64,000 nucleotides of DNA from JBCBWG01 sp038523925 (GTDB lineage Bacteria > Pseudomonadota > Alphaproteobacteria > Rhizobiales > Hyphomicrobiaceae). Below the pieces are notes generated by a model that was given only the letters and a program-made list of their open reading frames with translations, made no database searches and was not told the origin of the DNA. A program made the position numbers and the translations under genes. The stretch is from positions 62,001-126,000 of the forward strand of contig JBCBIY010000004.1 of the NCBI GenBank assembly GCA_038523925.1, read 5' to 3'. Below are positions 1-8,072 of this stretch, in pieces (positions within the stretch are counted from its first letter, which is position 1; every line of letters begins with the position of its first letter).

Positions 1-103
1 CGGGCCCGGGCGAAGTGGATCTTTAGCCATTTACGAGCTGCGTTGGCACAGACGACTTGGCCGGCGACCCGCGATCCGCGGATCAATCAGCCGCGTCGTC
101 CTT

Positions 104-1300
104 TCAGGCGGCCTTTGCGGCGCCGTCATCGCCCTCGGCTTCAGCAGCGGCAGCTTCCGCAGCGCTTCGGCCTTTCGCGGACTTCGCGAGGATCTCTACG
201 ATACGCTGCACCGAACCGCGCTCATCGAGCTTCTCGACGGCTGCAAGTTCACGGGCCATGCGGTCCAACGCCTGCTCATAGAGCTGACGTTCTGAATAGG
301 ACTGCTCCGGCTGGTTCTCGGACCGGTAGAGATCACGCACGACCTCCGCGATCGAGATCAGATCGCCGGAATTGATCTTCGCTTCGTACTCCTGCGCGCG
401 GCGGCTCCACATCGTCCGCTTGATGCGCGCACGACCGGTCAGCGTCTTCATCGCCTTTGCGAGCAAGTCGTCTTCGGCGAGCTTCCGCATGCCGACGCTC
501 TCAAGCTTCGACGTCGGCACGCGCAGGGTCATCTTGTCCTTCTCGAACGTGATAACGAACAGCTCGAGTGCCATGCCGGCAATCTCCTGCTCCTCGATCC
601 CGACGATCTGGCCGACACCGTGCGCCGGGTAGACGACGTGCTCGTGCAGCTTGAAGCCATGACGCTGGTTGACGGGCTTTCGATCAACGGCGGGCGCGAC
701 TGGCGCGGTCTTGCGCGCGGCGGCCGGCTTCACGGCGGCTGCGGCATGACGCACGGCCCCTGCCGTTTTCTTCATGCCCGGCACGACGGGCGCACCGACG
801 CTGATGCGGCCCTTCTTCGCCGGCTTCACCTGCTCGGCAACCTTTTTGACGGCGGCTGCGATCTTTTCCTTGGTCGTCTTCGGCGTCGCCTTCGAAGCCG
901 CCGTTTTCTTAGCCGGTGCCTTCTTCGCCGTCGGTGCTGTCACTTTCTTGGGCGTGGCTGCGACCTTTTTGACCGGCGTCTTCTTCGCCGGAGCCGAAGC
1001 GGCTTTCGCCGTCGTCTTCACGGCCGCCTTCTTCGTCGCGGGCTTTGCAGCCGACCGCGCTTTCGGGGCAGCCGCCTTTGTCTTGACCGAGGCCGTCGCC
1101 TTCTTCGCCGCCGCCGCTGCGCGCGGCTTTGCTGACGCCGGCTTCGGCGCCTTTTTGGCCGCCGGCGCCGCTTTCGTCGCCGCAGCCTTCACCTTTGCCT
1201 TGGAGGACACCGCAGCCTTCTTTTTCGCAGGGGCGGACGCCTTTCGGGCCGTCTTGGACGCGGCTTTCGCCGTACCTGCAGATTTCTTAGCCTGGGCCAT
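104..1300 (-). CDS. carD: CarD/CdnL-family RNA polymerase-binding regulator with long histone H1-like N-terminal tail
   Basis: 398 residues in two parts. Residues 1-210 are almost entirely Lys, Ala, Pro, Thr and Ser in AKK/PAKK/VKK runs, like bacterial H1-like (Hc1/AlgP-type) tails. Residues 215-378 are a complete CarD module: an RNA-polymerase-interacting Tudor-like part (HEHVVYPAHGVGQIVGIEEQ, 219-238) and a helical DNA-binding part with a conserved Trp (MWSRRAQEYEAKI, 297-309). CarD proteins bind the polymerase beta subunit and stabilise open complexes, classically at rRNA promoters. Family members are usually about 160-200 aa, so the tail doubles the length. The ATG at 1300 has an AAGAGGT Shine-Dalgarno sequence. 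A short form from an internal start (for example Met176) is possible. It is the last gene of the helicase-hslR-fdxA-carD string. Confidence 0.9.
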   Translation of the reverse strand: MAQAKKSAGTAKAASKTARKASAPAKKKAAVSSKAKVKAAATKAAPAAKKAPKPASAKPRAAAAAKKATASVKTKAAAPKARSAAKPATKKAAVKTTAKAASAPAKKTPVKKVAATPKKVTAPTAKKAPAKKTAASKATPKTTKEKIAAAVKKVAEQVKPAKKGRISVGAPVVPGMKKTAGAVRHAAAAVKPAAARKTAPVAPAVDRKPVNQRHGFKLHEHVVYPAHGVGQIVGIEEQEIAGMALELFVITFEKDKMTLRVPTSKLESVGMRKLAEDDLLAKAMKTLTGRARIKRTMWSRRAQEYEAKINSGDLISIAEVVRDLYRSENQPEQSYSERQLYEQALDRMARELAAVEKLDERGSVQRIVEILAKSAKGRSAAEAAAAEAEGDDGAAKAA

Positions 1301-1749
1301 GGGTGTTGTTACCTCTTCACGCTACCGGCGTTGCGGCGGTCCGATACAGCGCCGCATCATCAACAGCCCGCGGATGTTGTGCCAGCCACGAGCATATCGC
1401 GACGGGCAACCCGCAGGCTGCACTCAAAGTCGTCCGGAGGACCGGATATCTATCGTGGTGGTGGACTTGGGGGATCGAGACGGAAGCTCGGATCCGCGAT
1501 TGTCCCATAAACTGTAACGAACGCTCATGTGCTCTCGGCGCAAAAATTCTCACCACGCCCAAGGGCATAGCACAAAACGGGACCGAAATGAAGGGCGATC
1601 GTGTCGGAATCGCAACAATAGTGAAGGCTGGCCCGCGGGGGATTAGCCGTCCGCAGGCTGGTTAAATCAGGCGAGGCTTCCGGCGCCGGCGGAAAATAGG
1701 CACGGACCGGGTCGTTCAATGCATCGTGGCGAACGTCAGCCGCGGAGGA
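1301..1749. other. 449-bp intergenic region between fdxA and carD
   Basis: No credible gene is seen on either strand; the short open frames here lack family resemblance and ribosome-binding sites. Because carD reads leftward from 1300, the interval probably holds the carD promoter and a long leader, which would let carD be transcribed separately from fdxA. A somewhat AT-richer patch lies near 1500-1560. I could not identify a convincing -35/-10 pair, terminator or riboswitch. Confidence 0.5.
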
Positions 1750-2088
1750 TCAATCCCCTTCGCCAGGCTCCGCCGAGAAGTACTGTTCGAACTTGTTCTT
1801 CTTGTCCTGGAACTCCTCGGCGTCGGCCGGCTGTTCCTTCTTGACCGTTATGTTCGGCCACTTGTCAGCATAGTCGGCGTTGAGCTTAACCCATTTCTCA
1901 AGTCCGGGCTCGGTATCCGGCTTGATCGCATCGACCGGACATTCGGGTTCGCACACGCCGCAGTCAATGCACTCATCCGGGTGGATGACCAGCATGTTTG
2001 CGCCCTCGTAGAAGCAATCGACAGGGCAAACCTCGACGCAGTCGGTGAACTTGCATCGAATGCAGTTGTCGGTGACGACGTAGGTCAT
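1750..2088 (-). CDS. fdxA: 7Fe/8Fe-type ferredoxin FdxA
   Basis: 112-aa ferredoxin starting MTYVVTDNCI. It has the FdxA cysteine pattern: CIRCKFTDCVEVCPVDCF in the first half and CIDCGVCEPECPVDAI in the second. These bind one [3Fe-4S] or [4Fe-4S] cluster and one [4Fe-4S] cluster. A C-terminal extension of about 50 residues is typical of proteobacterial FdxA. It is a cytoplasmic low-potential electron carrier; the partner cannot be told from context. The frame opens upstream at 2172, but family alignment puts the start at the ATG at 2088. It sits between hslR and carD on the same strand, an arrangement I recall as common in Hyphomicrobiales. Confidence 0.95.
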   Translation of the reverse strand: MTYVVTDNCIRCKFTDCVEVCPVDCFYEGANMLVIHPDECIDCGVCEPECPVDAIKPDTEPGLEKWVKLNADYADKWPNITVKKEQPADAEEFQDKKNKFEQYFSAEPGEGD

Positions 2089-2234
2089 AGCGCGGTGGCA
2101 GCTCTCTAGCGTTCGTTGTCTTGAACGTTTGACATGGCCGATGTGCAAGGCGCCGTCAACGCAACCGGACACGTGTTCGGCGCACGGCGATACGACAGAT
2201 CGACATGGGGCCAGTCGACGAACGTAGGGGGGCC

Positions 2235-2660
2235 TTAATCTGCCTCATCGGACCGTCTGCGCAGAGATTCAACAGCGCGGCGATCGCGCTTGGTCGGACG
2301 GCCGGCGCCGGGTTCGCGGCGGGGCAGGCTCGTCGCGACGGCGCGCACATCTGCGGGCTTAGCTTCAGGCTCCGGCGTCAAGTCCTCGTAGAGCTGTTGC
2401 GCTTCGGGAGCCGGCCCCCGCCGCGCGCCCGGTTGGATGACCTTAAGGATGCGCAGGCGTCGATGCGCGGTTACGGTCACGACGTCGCCGGGCTTTAGCG
2501 CTTGGCTTGGTTTGGCGACCTTCACGCGATTGACGCGCACACGGCCTTGCTGGACGAGCGCAGTCGCAAGCGAGCGGGTTTTGACGACGCGCGCGAACCA
2601 CAGCCACTTGTCGAGGCGTTGTGCACCCGCAGCGTCGCTGTCCGCAGCGCCATCGCTCAA
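2235..2660 (-). CDS. hslR: RNA-binding S4-domain protein, Hsp15-like
   Basis: 141 residues. An S4 RNA-binding domain occupies about residues 14-62 (RLDKWLWFARVVKTRSLA, then VRVNRVKVAKPSQALKPGDV), followed by a basic C-terminal tail rich in Arg. Hsp15 family members bind stalled 50S subunits carrying peptidyl-tRNA and help recycle them; that role is inferred from family. The start codon overlaps the stop of the upstream helicase by 4 bp (2657-2660), so the two are translationally coupled. Confidence 0.9.
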   Translation of the reverse strand: MSDGAADSDAAGAQRLDKWLWFARVVKTRSLATALVQQGRVRVNRVKVAKPSQALKPGDVVTVTAHRRLRILKVIQPGARRGPAPEAQQLYEDLTPEPEAKPADVRAVATSLPRREPGAGRPTKRDRRAVESLRRRSDEAD

Positions 2661-5600
2661 GGCTTATCGCCCGCCGGTTTGTCGGCCGCTTCCTTCAGCG
2701 CAAGCAACGCTGCAAACGGCGAGTCAGCCTCGCCGCCGGACGACTTCGGCTTGGCGGAAATCACGCGAGGGCCCTCTTTGCGCTTGCCACGCGGCGGACC
2801 ACCCCGGCCACGCGCGGCGCGATCGTTTGGCCCTCGGTTCTCGCCGCGATCCTTGCCGCCCTGGCCACCAGGCCCGCCGTGGCGTTTGCCACCGTCGGCC
2901 TTGGCAGGCTTGCGCCGCGGTCCCGGCCCACCACCACCCGACTTGTTATCCGCACCGTCGCGCGCGCCATCGCCGCGTTGATGCGGTGCGCCAGCTTCGT
3001 TCGTGCGCGTGCCGCCGCGTCTGCGCCGGTTGCCGCGCTCGCCCCGATGATCCTGACCGCGCCGCCGCGGCCGCCAAATCTCGATCATCTCAAGCTCAGA
3101 CACCGCCTCGGCTGTCTCACCATCCGGGCTTGCTTCGGCCACGGCGGGTTCTGCGGACGGAGTGCCTTCATCCGTTTCGGCAACGGGCGTTGCAGGTTCC
3201 GCTGCTTGTTCTGGTGCGGTCGCCGGTGCAGTGGCGGCGTCAGCCACCGGCGCCGGTGCAGATGAGGCTTCGTCTGCGGTCGCCGGCGTCGCAGCATCCT
3301 CAGACACCGCTTCAGTTGCAGGCGGCGCCTCTGCAGCCGGACCTGCAGTCTCGATCGCGGTCTCGACCTCGGCCTCGGCCGCTTCTGCGGGTGAAGGCGC
3401 GGTGGTCTCAGCCGCATCGCTTGCCGGCACCGGATCAGCCTCGGCTTTGGGCTCTGCAGGCTTCGGCCGCTTCTCAGACCGGAAGCCGAGCGAGCGCAAC
3501 ACATCGCCAAGCTCTTCAGGCGAGCACCCGAGAATCGACATCATGTCGGCGGTGACGATGAAGCCGCCATCGCCAGTCGCACCTGCTGGCAGGGCTGCAG
3601 CCGTCTCCGCGCCCTTGTTCGCCTTCGCGGCCACGAGCGGGCGGATTTGGTCGGCCAGCCGCTCGAGCATGTCGATGCGAACAGCCCGCGGCCCGCAGAG
3701 GTGGAACCCGCTGACCGCGTAATACGTCGGCGGGACGTTTGCGACAGCGGGAAACGACGTCAGGCCCGGCTTCGGCGGCTCGGGCGGCACGTCGAGCGAC
3801 AGGCCATCGCGTTCGCCATGCTTTAAGATGTAGAGCACGCGCAAGAGGTCGGCCGCAGCCGGCTTCAGAAGCAGCGGGATGAAGATGTTAAACGCGCCGA
3901 AGCGGACGCCATACTTACGGAGCTGACTGCGCGCGGTTTGATCCAACGACTTGATCTGCTCGCCGACGGCCTCGCGTTTCAAAACGCCGAAGTTCTCGAC
4001 GAGCTGGAACGAGATGCCACGCGCGAGCCCGCTGATGTCGTCGGCTTTTGAGAGCTCGACCAGCGGCTTTAAGCGCTCGGCGATGGCGCCATGCACAAAC
4101 GCATCAGCGCGCGACTGCACCTTGTCGCGGTCCGCGGCCTGCAAGTGCTCGTCGGCCAGCAGCTCAACGCGCGGGCGCAGCGGATCGTCCGTCGCGATGA
4201 GCCGGGCGATCTCTTCATCGCGCCACGTGACCCGTGCTGATGGTGTGATCTTCAGTGCATCGTTCTTGGCAGCCGCAACGCGGCGGACCCGCATTGAAAG
4301 TTCTTTCGCAAGGACCTGGGCTGCCGCATGCCGGCTCGCCTTGCCGTGGACGTCTTCCGACCGGCTATCGGGTTGGAAACGGAAGCCATTCAGTCGGCCC
4401 ACGAAGTGGCCTTCGACCTGGATCGTGCCGTCTTCGCCGATGTCAGCCGTCAGCTCCTGCTGAACGCGCATCCGCTTCATCAGCGCGCTCGTCCGCTGGT
4501 CGACGAACCGCTGCGTCAGACACTCGTGCAGGGCATCCGATAGCTTATTCTCGATCTCGCGGGTGCGCGCGAGCCAGTGATCAGGGTCTTTGAGCCAGCC
4601 CGGCCGGTTGGAGACGAACGTCCATGTCCGGATGTGCGCGATGCGGTTTGCAAGCGTATCGATGTCGCCATCGGTCCGATCGGAGAACGAGACCTGGCGC
4701 GCGAACCAGTCCTCACTGATCAGGCCGTCCGCGTCGGTGAGGTCCTTATAGATCTGCGCGATGATCTCTGAGTGGTTCTGCGACGAGATCTTTTGATAGT
4801 CGGGGATCTGGCAAGCTTCCCAGAGCAGCGTCACGCGATCCTTGCCCGTAGCGCGGCCCGCAATCCCAGGGTCGCGCGCGAGCGTCTCAAGCGCGATGAC
4901 ATCATCGGCGTCGCGGGCACGCATGAGGCCCGGACGGCTCGGTGCCTGGCGCAGGCTGTCGCGCAGCGCATCGAGCGATCCGAAGTCGAGGTCCGTCGAG
5001 CGCCACTGCAGCGTCTTGACCGGATCGAAGATGTGGTTCTCAAGCCGTTCAACGAGATCGTTGTCGAACGGCTCGACGTCACCGGTCACGCCAAACGTAC
5101 CGTCGTTGGTGTGCCGCCCGGCGCGCCCGCCAATCTGACCAAGCTCGGCCGGGGTCAGGTTGCGGAAGTTCTGGCCGTCAAACTTGCGGACGGCTGAGAA
5201 CGCGACGTGATCAACGTCGAGGTTGAGGCCCATTCCCACCGCATCGGTCGCAACGAGGTAATCAACATCGCCGGACTGATAGAGCGCGACCTGCGCGTTG
5301 CGCGTGCGCGGCGACAGGGCACCGAGCACAACGGCAGCGCCGCCGCGCTGCCGGCGAATGAGTTCCGCGATTGCATAGACGTCGCTTGCAGAGAACGCGA
5401 CAATGGCCGACCGCTCGGGCAGGCGCGTGATCTTCTTCTGGCCCGCGTACGTGAGCTTCGACATGCGCTGGCGCGAGACGAAGTTGGCGTCGGGGATCAG
5501 ATCGCCAATCACGTCCTGCATCGTGCCGGCGCCGAGCAAAAGTGTCTCGATTTGCCCGCGCGCATTCAACAGCCGCTCTGTGAAGGTGTGGCCGCGCTCG

Positions 5601-5920
5601 AAATCCGCGGCGAGCTGGACCTCGTCGATCGCGAGAAAGTCGACCGACAGATCGCGCGGCATCGCCTCAACGGTCGACACCCAATAGCGCGCGCCTTCCG
5701 GCTTGATCTTCTCTTCGCCGGTGATCAGCGCGACCTTCTCCGGGCCAACGCGATTGGCGATCTTGTCATAGACCTCGCGCGCAAGCAGCCGCAGCGGCAG
5801 ACCGATGAGTCCTGTGTCGTGGTCGAGCATGCGCTCGATGGCGAGATGCGTCTTGCCGGTGTTGGTCGGCCCGAGCACGGCCGTGATGTGGCGGCCGCGC
5901 TCAGCGGTTTCTAAGGCCAT
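2657..5920 (-). CDS. SUV3/MgpS-like superfamily 2 RNA helicase with acidic linker and RG-rich tail
   Basis: 1087 residues. Helicase motifs are intact: Walker A GPTNTGKT (17-24), DEVQ box (99-102) and motif VI QIGGRAGRH (262-270). The order matches mitochondrial SUV3 and the rhizobial MgpS-type helicases. The middle region (about 300-800) is the SUV3-like helical body. From about 820 to 945 the protein is low-complexity Ala/Glu/Pro/Thr. Residues about 949-1050 are an Arg/Gly-rich RGG-like tail, followed by a short conserved-looking helix (SPFAALLALKEAADK). It is probably a cytoplasmic RNA helicase acting in RNA turnover or ribosome assembly. It is the first gene of a leftward set with hslR, fdxA and carD. 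Confidence 0.9.
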   Translation of the reverse strand: MALETAERGRHITAVLGPTNTGKTHLAIERMLDHDTGLIGLPLRLLAREVYDKIANRVGPEKVALITGEEKIKPEGARYWVSTVEAMPRDLSVDFLAIDEVQLAADFERGHTFTERLLNARGQIETLLLGAGTMQDVIGDLIPDANFVSRQRMSKLTYAGQKKITRLPERSAIVAFSASDVYAIAELIRRQRGGAAVVLGALSPRTRNAQVALYQSGDVDYLVATDAVGMGLNLDVDHVAFSAVRKFDGQNFRNLTPAELGQIGGRAGRHTNDGTFGVTGDVEPFDNDLVERLENHIFDPVKTLQWRSTDLDFGSLDALRDSLRQAPSRPGLMRARDADDVIALETLARDPGIAGRATGKDRVTLLWEACQIPDYQKISSQNHSEIIAQIYKDLTDADGLISEDWFARQVSFSDRTDGDIDTLANRIAHIRTWTFVSNRPGWLKDPDHWLARTREIENKLSDALHECLTQRFVDQRTSALMKRMRVQQELTADIGEDGTIQVEGHFVGRLNGFRFQPDSRSEDVHGKASRHAAAQVLAKELSMRVRRVAAAKNDALKITPSARVTWRDEEIARLIATDDPLRPRVELLADEHLQAADRDKVQSRADAFVHGAIAERLKPLVELSKADDISGLARGISFQLVENFGVLKREAVGEQIKSLDQTARSQLRKYGVRFGAFNIFIPLLLKPAAADLLRVLYILKHGERDGLSLDVPPEPPKPGLTSFPAVANVPPTYYAVSGFHLCGPRAVRIDMLERLADQIRPLVAAKANKGAETAAALPAGATGDGGFIVTADMMSILGCSPEELGDVLRSLGFRSEKRPKPAEPKAEADPVPASDAAETTAPSPAEAAEAEVETAIETAGPAAEAPPATEAVSEDAATPATADEASSAPAPVADAATAPATAPEQAAEPATPVAETDEGTPSAEPAVAEASPDGETAEAVSELEMIEIWRPRRRGQDHRGERGNRRRRGGTRTNEAGAPHQRGDGARDGADNKSGGGGPGPRRKPAKADGGKRHGGPGGQGGKDRGENRGPNDRAARGRGGPPRGKRKEGPRVISAKPKSSGGEADSPFAALLALKEAADKPAGDKP

Positions 5921-6015
5921 CAGGTCCGGTCTCCGCGTGGTTTGGCGATGGCATTGCAGACGTGCGGGGCAAATTCAAGCAAACACGGGCCCTGCGTCGG
6001 CTGTCATCGCCAAGC

Positions 6016-6897
6016 TTAATTCGTAAATGCGATGCGCTGCTGGCCGGCGGTCAACACCTCTACACTCCGCGCCATGAGCTTCGCGGTGCCGGCGCGCGTT
6101 GGCACGCTGACCTCATGCGGGACGAGAATGTCGGCGCCATCGACGGCGCGCAGCGTCACCTCGATCGAACGGCCCCGCGCCAGTTCGCGGTTTTCTTTGC
6201 TATCAGCTTTATGGCCCGCCACCGGACGATACCGAACACGGCAGACATGCCCCGTTCCGCCCGACAGGCGCACCTTTCGCTTCGGCGTGAGTGTTAGCGC
6301 GAACCGCTGACGGCCATCGAAGATCGCGACCTGCCGTTTGCAGGGATCTCGACCCGTTATCGGATTGGTTAAGCTTACCAGCGCCCCAAGCGGATCGAGC
6401 ACATTGCGGAAGTGTTTCGGCGCGAGCGGCACGCGACCCTTGGTCTTGCGCGGCGGCGAGACATCGGCCGTGGCCACCTTCGCACCGGAAAAGCGAAGCT
6501 CAGCCGTGCGCGTCTTTTTCTTTGAGCGGAACGCAAGCTTGCGGCGTGACTTGAAGACCTGGCTGTAGCGCGCCGGCCGGACCTCGCCACCCTCGATAAC
6601 CCCGGACCCAGACATCGTGCCCGTCCACTTCACGGCGCCAAACAGCAGCCGGACCTTAGCGTTGCCGGTCGCGTCATAGCGAGCGCCATTGGACTTCGAG
6701 TTGAACTGGAACCACCCGATATCGACGCCAGCGAAGCTGACGACATAGCGCGCGTTGACCTCAGCCGGTCGCTCGGCGGCTGCCGGGGCCGCGGCGGCGA
6801 CAACCAATCCGGCAGCGAGCGCCGCAAGCGGCAGGCGTCGTCGTCGCAAGACATCTCTCCCAAGCGCGCGTCCTGGCCCGCGCAATAGCTCGTGCAT
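6016..6897 (-). CDS. DUF3108 domain protein, exported
   Basis: 293 residues with an N-terminal export signal: RRRRLPLAALAAGLVVAAAA followed by APAAAE, cleavage near residue 41. The mature part fits the DUF3108 family (ARYVVSFAGVDIGWFQF, then beta-rich repeats ending in a VPTRAGTAKLMARSVEV strand). Function is unknown; these are presumed periplasmic beta-sheet proteins. The ATG at 6897 follows a very strong Shine-Dalgarno sequence (AGGAGGGC), which fixes the start. It is transcribed away from rpmB, and the 289-bp divergent interval must hold both promoters. Confidence 0.85.
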   Translation of the reverse strand: MHELLRGPGRALGRDVLRRRRLPLAALAAGLVVAAAAPAAAERPAEVNARYVVSFAGVDIGWFQFNSKSNGARYDATGNAKVRLLFGAVKWTGTMSGSGVIEGGEVRPARYSQVFKSRRKLAFRSKKKTRTAELRFSGAKVATADVSPPRKTKGRVPLAPKHFRNVLDPLGALVSLTNPITGRDPCKRQVAIFDGRQRFALTLTPKRKVRLSGGTGHVCRVRYRPVAGHKADSKENRELARGRSIEVTLRAVDGADILVPHEVSVPTRAGTAKLMARSVEVLTAGQQRIAFTN

Positions 6898-7186
6898 TCT
6901 GCCCTCCTGCGTTGCACGTCGGATGCGCGGCTTTTACGTCATTTCTGCGGTGAACCGTCTGCCATCGGCATAGATACAGATTTGGGTGCCAGGTAAGCGC
7001 GTCCAGCCCCGCATCGAAATCGGCACAGGCCTTGACGCGGCGGGCACTTCACCCATACAAACCGCGGCTTCAACGCGGACTTCGCCCGCGCTTCCCAAAA
7101 GATTTGCGCCGCGAGGCGCCCGCGCGGCGGCGGCCAGCAGGCGAGCCAGCCGCGGCACCGCCTCGCAAGAGACCAAAGAGCGACCC

Positions 7187-7507
7187 ATGACGCGACAGTG
7201 TGAATTGACCGGCAAGCTTCCGATGTCCGGCAACCTGCGGAGCCACGCCGAGAACAAGACGCGGCGCGTTTTCCGGCCAAACCTTTGCAACGTGACGCTG
7301 CTGAGCGAGTCGCTGCAGCGGAAGGTGAAAGTCCGGGTGAGCGCACATGCGCTGAAGTCTGTTGAGCACCGCGGCGGGCTCGACAAGTTCTTGGCAAAGG
7401 CGCGTCTGACGGATCTTTCGCCGAAGCTGCAAAAGCTGAAGCGGGAGCTTGAGAAGTCTGGCTCCGACAGCGCCAAGTCGGCGGCAGACGAAACGGCGGC
7501 CAGCTAA
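7187..7507 (+). CDS. rpmB: 50S ribosomal protein L28
   Basis: 106 residues starting MTRQCELTGKLPMSGN, the typical alphaproteobacterial L28 N-terminus, with FRPNLCNVTLLSESLQ and the helical end HRGGLDKFLAKA. A C-terminal extension of about 20 Lys/Ser/Ala residues is usual for this group. L28 binds 23S rRNA near the exit site and is needed for subunit joining. The open frame extends upstream to 6986, but the ATG at 7187 is the family start. It is a single gene, with no rpmG next to it. Confidence 0.97.
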   Translation: MTRQCELTGKLPMSGNLRSHAENKTRRVFRPNLCNVTLLSESLQRKVKVRVSAHALKSVEHRGGLDKFLAKARLTDLSPKLQKLKRELEKSGSDSAKSAADETAAS

Positions 7508-7527
7508 GCGGGGCGCACGCCTGCGCG

Positions 7528-8067
7528 TCAGCTTTCGTCAAACTCCAGCGTCATCGTGATGATCTCGAGGTCTTGGCCCCAGATCATCTCACGCCCGCGC
7601 TTCGTCACCTCAAAGCCGAAGCGTCGGTAGAGGTCGATCGCGGCGTCGAGCTTGTGAAACGTGCCGAGTTCGATGCGGCGTTTGCCGCGCTGCCTGGCCT
7701 TCGCGATCATGAGTTCGATAAGTTCACGACCGAGGCCACGACCTCGCGCGGCCTGATCCAGGATCACCCAGCGGATGAGATCCGCATCCGGCCCGCCGTC
7801 GACAAGCGCACAGGCGCCAACGATACCCAGACAGCCGTAGCTTGCATCAAGCGGATCGACCTCGACGAGCCAGATGTGCCCCGCCGGATCCCCGCGCTCC
7901 GCCCGGTCGCGTGCAAACGCTGCGAGCGGCTCTGCGACGTAGACCTCGAAGCTTGTGTCGAGCTGATACTCTTCGGCGTAGATCGTGCCGTGGAGATTGA
8001 CGACCGCGCCGAAGTCGCCGGGCTCAAAGCCCTCGCGAATTCGGAATGTCACGCGCTCTTGCGACAT
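7528..8067 (-). CDS. GNAT-family N-acetyltransferase
   Basis: 179 residues with a GNAT fold. The acetyl-CoA pyrophosphate-binding segment is DQAARGRGLGRELIELMI (R-x-x-G-x-G type), followed by a strand and the FHKLDAAIDLYRRFGFE motif common to small-molecule acetyltransferases. Substrate cannot be predicted. It lies 5 bp downstream of cobT on the same strand and may be co-transcribed with it, with no obvious functional link to cobalamin. Confidence 0.85.
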   Translation of the reverse strand: MSQERVTFRIREGFEPGDFGAVVNLHGTIYAEEYQLDTSFEVYVAEPLAAFARDRAERGDPAGHIWLVEVDPLDASYGCLGIVGACALVDGGPDADLIRWVILDQAARGRGLGRELIELMIAKARQRGKRRIELGTFHKLDAAIDLYRRFGFEVTKRGREMIWGQDLEIITMTLEFDES

Positions 8068-8072
8068 CTGCG

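Noticed and set aside
1..103. Possible gene at the left edge
   Set aside because: Too short to judge; no codon pattern or motif supports a call.
104..1300. Lys/Ala codon repeats as a true DNA tandem repeat
   Set aside because: The amino-acid pattern repeats but codons vary and no fixed DNA unit is visible.
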